Assembly: GCF_008691045.1 (NCBI RefSeq) | Contig: NZ_VMSO01000004.1 | Span: 103,859-167,858, forward strand | Reading direction: 5' to 3' | DNA length: 64,000 nt | Source: Mediterraneibacter catenae | Lineage (GTDB): Bacteria; Bacillota; Clostridia; Lachnospirales; Lachnospiraceae | Shown: positions 1 through 7,936 of the stretch, piece by piece | Layout of the letters: the number at the start of each line of letters is the position of its first letter | Numbering within the stretch: position 1 is the stretch's first letter | The notes under the pieces: model-generated | The model's input: the letters and a program-made list of their open reading frames with translations, nothing else | Told to the model about the DNA's origin: nothing | Databases searched by the model: none | Program-made: the position numbers and the translations under genes

Positions 1-1638
1 TATGCGCTGTACGGACGATGGCTGGCGAAGAAATGGGGAATCGACCCGAAAGCAAAGACACCTGCAGTTCTTCATAATGACGGGCAGGATTATGTGCCGA
101 CAGACGGATGGACAGTATTTGCCCACCAATTTTCGTCAATAGCAGGTGCAGGACCGGTTACCGGAGCAATACAGGCCGCTGCATTCGGATGGCTGCCGGT
201 ACTTCTGTGGATCATCCTCGGAGGTATCTTCTTCGGTGCTGTTACAGACTTCGGTGCACTGTACGCAAGTGTGAAGAACGACGGCAAATCCATGGGACTT
301 CTGATAGAGAAATATATCGGAAAAGCAGGACGTAAGCTGTTCCTGGGATTCTGCTGGCTGTTCTGCTTGATCGTTATTGCTGCGTTTGCAGATATGGTGG
401 CTGATACATTTAACGCATATGTAGTGACAGACGGCGTACAGACACTTGCTGAAAATGCTACTGTAAACGGTGCGGCAGGAAGTATTTCCCTGTTCTTTAT
501 TCTGTTCGCGGTGGTATTCGGTGTAGTACAGCATAAAGTACACTTTACCGGATGGAAAGAAGTGGTATTCGGACTGGTATGTACGGTACTTGCATTTGTA
601 TTTGGTATGAACTTCCCAGTGATCCTGGGAAAAGATATGTGGGTATACATTGCATTTATCTATATCTTCCTTGCAGCGGTGCTGCCGATGTGGTTTGTGA
701 TGCAGCCACGAGACTACATGTCCACATTTATGTTTGTCGGAATGATCGCCGGTGCGGTGCTCGGCCTCCTGTTTGCGCATCCGTCAATGAACCTTCCGGC
801 ATTTACAGGATTCCAGAATGAGAGCTTGGGAACACTTTTCCCGATCCTGTTTGTAACGGTTGCCTGCGGTGCGGTATCCGGATTCCACAGTCTGGTATCC
901 TCCGGTACTTCATCTAAGACAATTTCAAATGAGAAAGATATGCTGAAAGTCGGATATGGCGCAATGGTACTGGAAAGTCTTCTGGCTGTTATCGCTCTCT
1001 GTGTGGCAGGTGCTGCGGCAGGGGCGGACGGAACAGCGGCAGTGGGAACACCGTTCCAGATCTTCTCATCAGGAGTTGCAGGATTCCTTGAGATGTTCGG
1101 TATCCCGGTCTATGTGGCACAGAGCTTCATGACGATGTGTGTATCCGCGCTGGCATTTACCACGCTGGATTCTGTTGCGCGTATCGGACGTATGTCCTTC
1201 CAGGAGCTGTTCAGCGTGGACGACATGGAACACGCTGAGGGATGGAGAAAAGTCCTCTGCAATAAATATTTTGCGACGATCATCACACTGGTATTCGGCT
1301 ACATACTGACACAGGTGGGATACTCTAATATCTGGCCGCTGTTCGGAAGTGCCAATCAGCTGCTGAGCGCACTTGTCCTGATCACACTGTGCGTATTCCT
1401 GAAAGTGACAGGCAGAACGCTTAAGACGCTCGTCCCGCCGTTCGTGATCATGCTGATCGTGACATTCTCAGCACTGGTGCAGAGATTTATTTCTCTTGTA
1501 AAAGCATTCTCAGCCGGAACGGGAGTGTTCATGGTTGAGGGACTGCAGCTTATCGTAGCCGTGCTTCTTATGATCTTGGGAGTGACGATCGTGGTTACTT
1601 CCGGGAAAGAACTTATAAAGAAGAAAGCTGCAAACTAA
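1..1638 (+). CDS. cstA: CstA-family carbon starvation / pyruvate-peptide transporter, 5' truncated by window edge
   Basis: The reading frame is open from base 1 and encodes 545 residues before the TAA. The first residues visible (YALYGRWLAKKWG, then a TPA...DG.DYVPTD segment) match the conserved start of CstA-family proteins, so perhaps 20 residues and the start codon lie outside the window. Many hydrophobic segments alternate with short loops, as expected for a polytopic inner-membrane transporter. Known family members import peptides or pyruvate during carbon limitation; the substrate here is not determined. An internal ATG at 94 should not be taken as the start because conserved sequence continues upstream. 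The stop overlaps the stop of the convergent downstream gene by 4 nt, and no terminator separates them. Confidence 0.9.
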   Translation, partial: YALYGRWLAKKWGIDPKAKTPAVLHNDGQDYVPTDGWTVFAHQFSSIAGAGPVTGAIQAAAFGWLPVLLWIILGGIFFGAVTDFGALYASVKNDGKSMGLLIEKYIGKAGRKLFLGFCWLFCLIVIAAFADMVADTFNAYVVTDGVQTLAENATVNGAAGSISLFFILFAVVFGVVQHKVHFTGWKEVVFGLVCTVLAFVFGMNFPVILGKDMWVYIAFIYIFLAAVLPMWFVMQPRDYMSTFMFVGMIAGAVLGLLFAHPSMNLPAFTGFQNESLGTLFPILFVTVACGAVSGFHSLVSSGTSSKTISNEKDMLKVGYGAMVLESLLAVIALCVAGAAAGADGTAAVGTPFQIFSSGVAGFLEMFGIPVYVAQSFMTMCVSALAFTTLDSVARIGRMSFQELFSVDDMEHAEGWRKVLCNKYFATIITLVFGYILTQVGYSNIWPLFGSANQLLSALVLITLCVFLKVTGRTLKTLVPPFVIMLIVTFSALVQRFISLVKAFSAGTGVFMVEGLQLIVAVLLMILGVTIVVTSGKELIKKKAAN

Positions 1639-2162
1639 TGCTGTTTATATCGCAGCCAGTCAGTCAAAAGCAGCGCGCCTGTAAAGACAGTGCAGAAAAT
1701 CAGGGCATAACCGAGCTGGGGCATCGTCTGTGCGATCGGTGCATTGTGTCCGAAGACTGTGAATGTCACCGCAAGAAAGATGATCAGGCTGCCGATATAG
1801 AAAAGAACCGCGCCGCGCAGGAGCAGGAGTGCTTTTGCGCGGTACATTTTTGCAATATCCACAGGGGCAAAGCGGTATTTGATGAGAACAGGCAGTACGC
1901 GGCCCTGCTCGCGGATCTGGAACAGCGCGCTGTTTAGCGGCGGCAGGGTGATCACAAAGCATAGAACAAACCACGCAAGATCAAAAGTGTAAGATTCCAC
2001 TGCGGCATCGGACGTCCCGATATTCTGAAGGGCGTGGGATGCATTGCCCGCCACAGAGGCATCCAGTGCTGTCCTCAAAAAGAGAGAAAAGAAAGCGAGA
2101 ATCAGCAATACCCGGAAAGTGGTACATTTCCTGTGTTGGTTTTCATATTTGTAGTAATTCAT
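1635..2162 (-). CDS. small polytopic membrane protein, probable permease partner of the adjacent ABC ATPase
   Basis: A 175-residue protein with several hydrophobic stretches and no recognisable catalytic motif. It is the last gene of a minus-strand operon, directly behind an ABC ATPase gene. I place the start at the ATG reading MNYYKYENQ because a perfect AGGAGG (2169-2174) sits 6 nt upstream; an upstream ATG in frame at 2177 would overlap the preceding stop and has no such site. Lone ATPase plus short membrane protein pairs next to YtrA-type GntR regulators are a common Firmicutes arrangement, so a membrane subunit of an exporter is likely, but that is inference from position. The transported compound is unknown. 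Confidence 0.7.
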   Translation of the reverse strand: MNYYKYENQHRKCTTFRVLLILAFFSLFLRTALDASVAGNASHALQNIGTSDAAVESYTFDLAWFVLCFVITLPPLNSALFQIREQGRVLPVLIKYRFAPVDIAKMYRAKALLLLRGAVLFYIGSLIIFLAVTFTVFGHNAPIAQTMPQLGYALIFCTVFTGALLLTDWLRYKQH

Positions 2163-2173
2163 GGCGCACCTCC

Positions 2174-2917
2174 TCATCTATCCTTTGATCTTGTGCCATT
2201 CGTGTGTTCCAGATCCAACAGATCCCTGATGCGCGGAGCTGCCTTGCCGGTGTATTCTTTGTATTTATCATTAAGAGATTCTCTGGGAGCACATTCGACG
2301 AGACGGCCGTTCTCCAGGATCAGCAGATAGTCCGCGAGACGATCTACATCTTCCGTGATATGAGTGGACAGCAGAATCCCCATATCCTGATCGAGCAGTT
2401 CTCCAAGCAGAGAGAGAAACTCATGGCGGAACACCGGATCGAAACCTTCAAGCGGCTCATCAAGGATGAGAAAATCCGGATGATGTGCCAATGAGAAGCA
2501 GATCTGAAGCTTCATAAATTCCCCTTTGGAGAGTTCATAGATCCGTTTGGACGGACTTACGTTCAGTCTGTCCAGATATGCGGAGTAATCCCGAACCGAC
2601 CAGTCCGGATAGAATTCTCCATAGGTAAGGCCGTTCGATGCGACCGACTCCTCCATAAAGAACGGACATTTTTCGCTGATATAACCGAGCTTCTGCCGAT
2701 ACAGGACAGGAGAAGCTTTGAATGAGATTCCGTCAATCTGTGTCTCTCCGGAAAATCCCTGAGAGACTCCGCTGATGCAGTCCAGAAGAGTTGTCTTGCC
2801 GGAACCGTTGACTCCGGCAAGGACGTAGAAGTAGCCGCTCTCCATGGAAAATGAGATGCTGTCGAGACAGAAATGACGGTATCGTTTTGTAATATTTGTG
2901 CAGGTAAACGACGACAT
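2174..2917 (-). CDS. ABC transporter ATP-binding protein (YtrB-like)
   Basis: A 247-residue nucleotide-binding subunit. Walker A is GVNGSGKTT at about residues 35-43, the signature helix reads LSKGEFMKLQ (degenerate relative to LSGGQ), Walker B is FLILDEP and the H-loop is STHITED. The degenerate signature and short length are typical of ATPases encoded with GntR/YtrA regulators. The start ATG has GGAGG 9 nt upstream, and the preceding regulator stops 2 nt before it, so the two are co-transcribed. The neighbouring 175-residue membrane protein is the probable partner. Substrate unknown; an envelope-stress or antimicrobial-efflux role would fit the family but is inference. Confidence 0.9.
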   Translation of the reverse strand: MSSFTCTNITKRYRHFCLDSISFSMESGYFYVLAGVNGSGKTTLLDCISGVSQGFSGETQIDGISFKASPVLYRQKLGYISEKCPFFMEESVASNGLTYGEFYPDWSVRDYSAYLDRLNVSPSKRIYELSKGEFMKLQICFSLAHHPDFLILDEPLEGFDPVFRHEFLSLLGELLDQDMGILLSTHITEDVDRLADYLLILENGRLVECAPRESLNDKYKEYTGKAAPRIRDLLDLEHTNGTRSKDR

Positions 2918-2919
2918 GT

Positions 2920-3300
2920 TTACTCACCTCCCTTATCCCAGAACATACGGACCATATCAGACACTTCCTCCGGAGAGAGCCCCAGACTTTTCCCTTCCTG
3001 TATCATATCGCGGAGCCTTTTCTCGTATTCCCGAAGCCGGCTTTCCATGAGAAGACTATGATTCACTTCGCTTACGAAGAAGCCCTTTCCCTGTTCGGAA
3101 TAGACCAGTCCCTGTTTTTCCAGTTCTTCATATGCCCGTTTGGTCGTGATGACGCTGATACTTAGTTCTCTTGCAAGAGAACGGATCGAGGGCAGCATGT
3201 CACCGGGACTGAGTTCGTGGTTCACTATAGAATTTTTGACCGCCAGTACGATCTGTTCATAGATCGGCCGGGGACTGTTTTCGTTAATAAAAATCTTCAC
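2920..3300 (-). CDS. GntR-family transcriptional regulator, YtrA subfamily
   Basis: A 126-residue protein with an N-terminal winged helix (PIYEQIVLAVKNSI, then LPSIRSLARELSISVITTKRAYEELE) and a short C-terminal helical tail instead of a ligand domain, which is the hallmark of the YtrA subfamily. The start codon is GTG (MKIFINEN), with an AAGGAAGA ribosome site upstream; no ATG is available nearby. Regulators of this type normally repress their own operon of ABC genes, and the palindrome over the operon promoter (5003-5021) is the likely target. The gene sits between two ATPase-permease pairs, suggesting it controls both. The effector is unknown. Confidence 0.9.
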   Translation of the reverse strand: MKIFINENSPRPIYEQIVLAVKNSIVNHELSPGDMLPSIRSLARELSISVITTKRAYEELEKQGLVYSEQGKGFFVSEVNHSLLMESRLREYEKRLRDMIQEGKSLGLSPEEVSDMVRMFWDKGGE

Positions 3301-3312
3301 GTTATCTCTTCC

Positions 3313-4101
3313 TTATTCTCTGATCGGAAAATACAGTTTCTCATAATCCAGCATGATCTCCAGTACCGGTGTCACATGCCTTCTGGTCAGCCAGATATTC
3401 AATGCCAGGGCGGGAAGCCACCACAGGGTATCGAACCAGCTGAAATTCGGTTTTACATACAGTACGGAATAGAAAATGGTATTTTCCAGTATAAGCAGTC
3501 CGCTCCAGTAAACGGATACGAATGTCTTGCTGCTACGTTCGGTTACGATATCCGGGCATTTTTTCAATGCTTCCTTGCGGTTGCCCGGATCCGGATTCAG
3601 GCTGAAGGCAAGGAACAGGAATGCCGTCAGGCTGATCTGCACGACGAGCGCGGGAGGCTGAAGATAGAAGAAAAATCCGCCCCAACCGGTGTATGTGATT
3701 ATCAGGAGAAGGAGCACCAGCAGCGTGATCTTTCCCGCAAGGTAAAGCCTCAGGTAGTGAAGTTTATCTGCCTTCCCCGCAGGACATACATACAGCGCGC
3801 CGGGCAACTGTAAAGGCAGACGCAGCGAGAAAAGCCAGATGAGCGCAAGGGTGAACAGAGCGGATATGCAGTGATATACCGTCTGGTTTTCTATAATGAT
3901 CTGGAAGACAAGATCCTGGAGCAAAGACCGGTCACCGGTCCTGACTATGGATATAAAGTCCGGATAATCAAACGCAAGCCAGTATGTCACATGGTTTATG
4001 ACGACTATAGAAAGTACAAGATAGCATACCATATAAAAGAGAAACAGAAGTATGTTCCGTCTGAGTGACAGCATAAGTCTGTAAAATGCAAGCTTCTTCA
4101 T
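3313..4101 (-). CDS. ABC transporter membrane subunit (polytopic membrane protein)
   Basis: A 262-residue hydrophobic protein with about six predicted membrane segments, for example around FLFYMVCYLVLSIVVI near the N-terminus and ITLLVLLLLIITYTGW in the middle. I chose the ATG giving MKKLAFYR because GGGAGG lies 8 nt upstream; a GTG three codons earlier would overlap that site. The start overlaps the stop of the upstream ATPase gene (ATGA), so the two are translationally coupled and very likely form one transporter. No periplasmic or substrate-binding domain is visible, which favours an exporter or bacitracin-type efflux system over an importer. Function beyond that is inferred. Confidence 0.75.
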   Translation of the reverse strand: MKKLAFYRLMLSLRRNILLFLFYMVCYLVLSIVVINHVTYWLAFDYPDFISIVRTGDRSLLQDLVFQIIIENQTVYHCISALFTLALIWLFSLRLPLQLPGALYVCPAGKADKLHYLRLYLAGKITLLVLLLLIITYTGWGGFFFYLQPPALVVQISLTAFLFLAFSLNPDPGNRKEALKKCPDIVTERSSKTFVSVYWSGLLILENTIFYSVLYVKPNFSWFDTLWWLPALALNIWLTRRHVTPVLEIMLDYEKLYFPIRE

Positions 4102-4955
4102 GAGATGCACCTCCCTTTCTGGAGATAGAAGAGCAGTTCGGCAAGGGTCGGGCGGGAAACGTCCAGTCCGGAAATGAGGGATTCATCCGGATATTCCGCC
4201 AGTGCCGTGCTGCCGTACGGTTCGTGTACCGTGGCCAGGATATGCGGGCTGTGCAGAGCTGAGATCTCCTGTTCAGTGCCTTTGACCAGTACAAAACGTT
4301 CCTGCAGGCTTTCCATATCCATGCAGAAGCAGAACCGTCCTTCGTCGATCAGTGCGATATAGTCTCCTATCTGATCCAGATCTGACGTCAGGTGAGTGGA
4401 GAAAAGGATGCTCCGTGTGCCGTTCTCGACCAGTTCCTGCATATACCCGGTCAGCTCGCGGCGAAAGAGCGGATCAAGACCTGCTGCGGGTTCGTCCATA
4501 ATAAACAGTTTCGCCTGATGGGACAGGGCAAAGGCAAGCTGAAAGCGGGCTTTCTGCCCTTTGGAAAGTTTCCCTGTCTTCTGCTTCGGATTCAGCCCGA
4601 AGCGGCTGCAGAATCTGAGAAAAAGCTCATGGTCATAGGCGGTGTAGGTGGCGCCGAAGAGCTTTCCGTTGGCCGCGATACTCAGCTTCTCCTCGAACAG
4701 GAATTCATCGAGGACAAAACCGATCTGATCCTTGGCCTCCCGTTCCATGGTATCCATAGGACATCCGTTTACAATGACGTTGCCGGAATCCTTACGGTAC
4801 AGATTCATGATCGTGCGGATCAGAGAAGTCTTGCCGGCGCCGTTGCGCCCGATCAGTCCGAAGATGTAGCCCGGTTCAAGCGTAAAGGAAATATCCTGCA
4901 GATGCAGAGTGCCGATCTGTTTGTCGAGATGGGAGATTTCTAATAATGGTTTCAT
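4098..4955 (-). CDS. ABC transporter ATP-binding protein, first gene of GntR/ABC operon
   Basis: A 285-residue ATPase subunit. Walker A GRNGAGKTS is at about residues 36-44, the signature is LSKGQKARFQ, Walker B is LFIMDEP with a downstream AAGLDP D-loop, and the H-loop is STHLTSD. The C-terminal 70 residues extend beyond the core fold, as in multidrug or bacitracin-type ATPases. It opens a five-gene minus-strand operon: ATPase, permease, GntR, ATPase, small membrane protein. The ATG has GGAGG about 9 nt upstream, and the operon promoter with its palindrome lies in the 180 bp before it. The last codons overlap the next start (ATGA). Confidence 0.9.
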   Translation of the reverse strand: MKPLLEISHLDKQIGTLHLQDISFTLEPGYIFGLIGRNGAGKTSLIRTIMNLYRKDSGNVIVNGCPMDTMEREAKDQIGFVLDEFLFEEKLSIAANGKLFGATYTAYDHELFLRFCSRFGLNPKQKTGKLSKGQKARFQLAFALSHQAKLFIMDEPAAGLDPLFRRELTGYMQELVENGTRSILFSTHLTSDLDQIGDYIALIDEGRFCFCMDMESLQERFVLVKGTEQEISALHSPHILATVHEPYGSTALAEYPDESLISGLDVSRPTLAELLFYLQKGRCIS

Positions 4956-5002
4956 ATAGCGTCCCTCCTTTCAGTCGTAAAAGGAACACAACTGTGCATG
5001 CT

Positions 5003-5041
5003 TATATATACAGTATATATACACTTAGGACGGAATGTCAA
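5003..5041 (-). promoter_or_regulatory. Promoter with overlapping palindrome, probable GntR (YtrA-type) operator
   Basis: On the minus strand, TTGACA (5036-5041) is followed after 18 nt by TATACT (5012-5017). A perfect 19-bp palindrome, TATATATAC-A-GTATATATA (5003-5021), covers the -10 hexamer. A repressor bound there would block RNA polymerase. The adjacent half-site AGTGTA resembles the motif described for YtrA of Bacillus subtilis. That the GntR protein of this operon binds here is inference from position and symmetry. Confidence 0.7.
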
Positions 5042-5139
5042 GTATTAGTGAGGAGATTTATATGCAGGCATAAATTCACCTCGTGACCTCAGATGGCTGA
5101 ACTGTATTACCCCAAATGCATCCAAATTAACCATCCGCC

Positions 5140-5168
5140 TTGCAATCTGCCGCCCTCTGGTCTATACT
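5140..5168 (+). promoter_or_regulatory. Promoter of the jet operon
   Basis: TTGCAA (5140-5145) and TATACT (5163-5168) are separated by exactly 17 nt, about 35 nt upstream of the jetA start, giving a short leader. No operator-like palindrome is obvious, so constitutive expression is plausible. The TTG of the -35 box could be misread as a start codon of a longer JetA. Confidence 0.65.
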
Positions 5169-5202
5169 ACGCTTATGGACTCAGGCTGGAGGAGCGCAGA
5201 AG

Positions 5203-6696
5203 ATGCATGTTACAGAAAAACTTACAAGACCGCTGACAGAGGCGAAGTATTTAAATGCGGATAATGCTGACCGATATCGGAGCATTATGCGCATTTTTTA
5301 TGAGAATTATGAGAAGCTGCGGTACTGGATGTACCAGGAGGAAGTGTATGCCCAGATGACGGCGGATCCGTATTTCGCGGATTACCGGATGGAGCAGTGC
5401 CAGCAGGATCTCGCTATGCTGACAGAGTGGAAGAACCTGAACACGATCCAGGACACGCGCCGGGTGTCTTCGATCGAAGAATTTAAGAACAAGAAGTTCC
5501 GCTACCAGATGTCAGAGTACAGCGTGGAGATCGAGCGTCTGGTGATCCGGCTTGAGAATCTGTTTGTAGAAGGGGCGTCCCTGGAGCCCACGCTGCTGGA
5601 GCGGATCCGGCTGAATGTGGAGCGCTTCCCGAAGATGTCCGGGGAGGATCCGAATACGGTCTATGCGTGGTGGAATGACCTGAACAATGATTTCATCCGG
5701 TTGAATCAGAACTATCAGGACTATATCCGCGACCTGAACAGCGTGAAAGCAGAGGAAATGATGCGGACAAAGGAGTTCCTTGTATTTAAGGACAAGCTGG
5801 TGGAATATCTGCGGAACTTCATCAAGGGGCTTCAGAAAAATGTGGGCGTCATCGAGGAAACGCTGCGTCTCCTCGAGCCGGAGCTTCTTAAGCATGTGCT
5901 TGATAAGGTGAATGACTATGAGATGTCGATCCCGAGGATGGATGTGGAAGTTTCCAGGGAAATGATCGAAGAGAAGACGACGGGGAGGTTTGAGAGCATC
6001 CGGAACTGGTTCGTGGCAGGGGAAGGGCGCGAGAATGAAGCCGGAAGGCTTTTCGACGCGACGAATGAGATCATACGCAGGATCACCCGTTACGCCGCGC
6101 AGCTCAGCGAGAAGAACGCGCTTGGGGCGAACCGGCGGGAGGAGTACAGAAAAGTGGCGGAGATCTTCCTGCGTTGTAAGGACATGGACGAGGCGCACCG
6201 GATGTCAGCCATGGTATTCGGGCTGGAACGTCCTTTCCATCTGAGCGCGGAAGCGGATCGGGAGACGGACAGCATGAATCAGAGTGTTTATGATGAGCCG
6301 GCCGCGGAGCTGACGCTCAGGCCCAGAGTCAGGACATACCGGGAGAAGACCGGGCGCACATCGATCCGGGATACGGCGCAGGAGAAGGCGCAGGCGAGAA
6401 GGCAGGCAGTGGAGCAGATGAAACAGGACTGGAAACGGATCGGCGAACTGGAGCGGGGCGGCAGGATCGACTTCTCTGATCTGCCTGTGATCGAGCCGAG
6501 AGTCAGGGGAATCCTTCTGAAATGGCTCTCTGACGCGCTGGAGGACGGGGACTATGCGGCAAGGACAGGGGACGGAAGAAACTTCGCGCTGGATATGACG
6601 CAGGCGGATGAGCGGTGCGTGGTCCGGTGTGAGGACGGAAACTTTACGATGCCGAAGATCAGCATTGTATTTCAGGACAGGTACGGCGAATTATAG
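5203..6696 (+). CDS. jetA: Wadjet protein JetA (DUF2397 / TIGR02677-type)
   Basis: A 497-residue protein, first gene of a complete Wadjet plasmid-defence operon. The N-terminal region (KYLNADNADRYRSIMRIFYENYEKLR, with a later LEPTLLERIR) matches the DUF2397/TIGR02677 family, the JetA of type II Wadjet. By analogy with MukF-type kleisins, JetA bridges the heads of the JetC ATPase together with JetB in a complex that extrudes DNA loops and presents circular DNA for cleavage by JetD. I start at ATG 5203, preceded by GGAGGAG (5188-5194); an upstream TTG in frame is part of the -35 promoter element. The C-terminal third is charged and predicted helical. A 73-nt gap separates it from jetB. Confidence 0.88.
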   Translation: MHVTEKLTRPLTEAKYLNADNADRYRSIMRIFYENYEKLRYWMYQEEVYAQMTADPYFADYRMEQCQQDLAMLTEWKNLNTIQDTRRVSSIEEFKNKKFRYQMSEYSVEIERLVIRLENLFVEGASLEPTLLERIRLNVERFPKMSGEDPNTVYAWWNDLNNDFIRLNQNYQDYIRDLNSVKAEEMMRTKEFLVFKDKLVEYLRNFIKGLQKNVGVIEETLRLLEPELLKHVLDKVNDYEMSIPRMDVEVSREMIEEKTTGRFESIRNWFVAGEGRENEAGRLFDATNEIIRRITRYAAQLSEKNALGANRREEYRKVAEIFLRCKDMDEAHRMSAMVFGLERPFHLSAEADRETDSMNQSVYDEPAAELTLRPRVRTYREKTGRTSIRDTAQEKAQARRQAVEQMKQDWKRIGELERGGRIDFSDLPVIEPRVRGILLKWLSDALEDGDYAARTGDGRNFALDMTQADERCVVRCEDGNFTMPKISIVFQDRYGEL

Positions 6697-6769
6697 GGAG
6701 CCGGCACATTGACGTATTTTTTGCTGTATCAGACAGATAAAAAACACTCAGAGAGGAACAGGGAGATTG

Positions 6770-7936
6770 ATGAAAGAACTGGAGATGCTTCTGAACCGGC
6801 GGTGGATCCTGAAATCTGAGGATCGGGAGCTGTACTATAAGATCCGGGATTCCATCGGGGAGATCCGGAAGTTTGCCACAGAAAAGATGGGATGTCAGGT
6901 GATCGAGAACGCGCTGCTTGTAAAGATGGAGAAGATCCCGGCGCTGCCGGAGACATGCATGGGAATTGACGCGTTCGCCTCGAAAGAAGAGTATGCCTTC
7001 CTGTGTATCCTGCTGATGTTTCTGGAAGACCGGGACGCGCAGGAGCAGTTTATCCTGTCCCAGCTCACGGAGTATATCGCGGCGAATATGCCGGGAGAGG
7101 GCGTGGACTGGACATTGTATACAAGCAGGCGGAGGCTGGTGAAAGTGCTGCGGTATGCGGCTGACCAGGGGATCCTCCGTGTGACGGACGGAAGCGACGA
7201 CGCATTTATGGATCAGGAGACCGGGGAAGTGCTGTATGAAAATACCGGGGCGTCCAGATATTTTATGCGGAATTTCAGTCGGGATATCATGGAATACACG
7301 CGCCCGGAAGATTTTCAGGAGAGCGACTGGTTCGCCATGGATGAGGACCGGGGGATCGCCAGGCGCCACCGTGTGTACAAACGGCTTTTGTTCTCTGTGG
7401 GCATGTACCGGGGCGAAGGGGCGGATGAGGATTTTGAGTATCTGAAATATTACGGGCGCAGGCTGGCGGACGATCTGGAGCAGAATTTTCAGTGCCAGCT
7501 TCACATTCACAGGGGGAGCGCTTTTTTCATGCAGGGAGAAGACTGCAGGATCGGGGAGACGTTTCCGGGGAATACCGGGATGTCGGATATCCTGCTCCTG
7601 TGCTGCAGTGAGATCCGCAGAAAGGTGGAGACCGGAGAGTGGGAACCGCAGAAAGATGATATGATCCGGGTACAGATCGTGGAGTTTGAGCAGATGATCC
7701 GGAAGGTAAAAGTAGCATATGGTCACGGATTCATCAAGGGACACCGGGAGATGCCGGAAGGAGAGTTTGTGCGGGAAGTGGTGCGGGAGATGGAGCGGTG
7801 GACGCTGATCCGCAAGGATGTCCGGGAACAGACAGTGACCATCTGCCCGTCGGCAGGAAAGCTGACCGGGCGCTATCCGGAGGACTTCATGAGCGGGAAG
7901 AAGAGTACAGAGAATAAAGGAGAAACAGGAAAATGA
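6770..7936 (+). CDS. jetB: Wadjet protein JetB (DUF2398 / TIGR02678-type)
   Basis: A 388-residue protein in the second position of the jet operon. Its pattern, an N-terminal helical domain and a central LVKVLRYAADQGILRVTDGSDD winged-helix-like segment, matches DUF2398/TIGR02678, the JetB of type II Wadjet. The JetB family is the counterpart of MukE and supports the JetA-JetC complex. The ATG at 6770 has GGGAG only 4 nt upstream; a TTG directly before it is also possible. The stop overlaps the jetC start (ATGA), so JetB and JetC are translationally coupled, as expected for subunits of one complex. Family placement rests on recognised sequence features, not a profile search. Confidence 0.83.
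   Translation: MKELEMLLNRRWILKSEDRELYYKIRDSIGEIRKFATEKMGCQVIENALLVKMEKIPALPETCMGIDAFASKEEYAFLCILLMFLEDRDAQEQFILSQLTEYIAANMPGEGVDWTLYTSRRRLVKVLRYAADQGILRVTDGSDDAFMDQETGEVLYENTGASRYFMRNFSRDIMEYTRPEDFQESDWFAMDEDRGIARRHRVYKRLLFSVGMYRGEGADEDFEYLKYYGRRLADDLEQNFQCQLHIHRGSAFFMQGEDCRIGETFPGNTGMSDILLLCCSEIRRKVETGEWEPQKDDMIRVQIVEFEQMIRKVKVAYGHGFIKGHREMPEGEFVREVVREMERWTLIRKDVREQTVTICPSAGKLTGRYPEDFMSGKKSTENKGETGK

Noticed and set aside
6659..7744. A 361-residue minus-strand frame over jetB
   Set aside because: It is a shadow of jetB with no ribosome site, driven by the GC-rich third positions.
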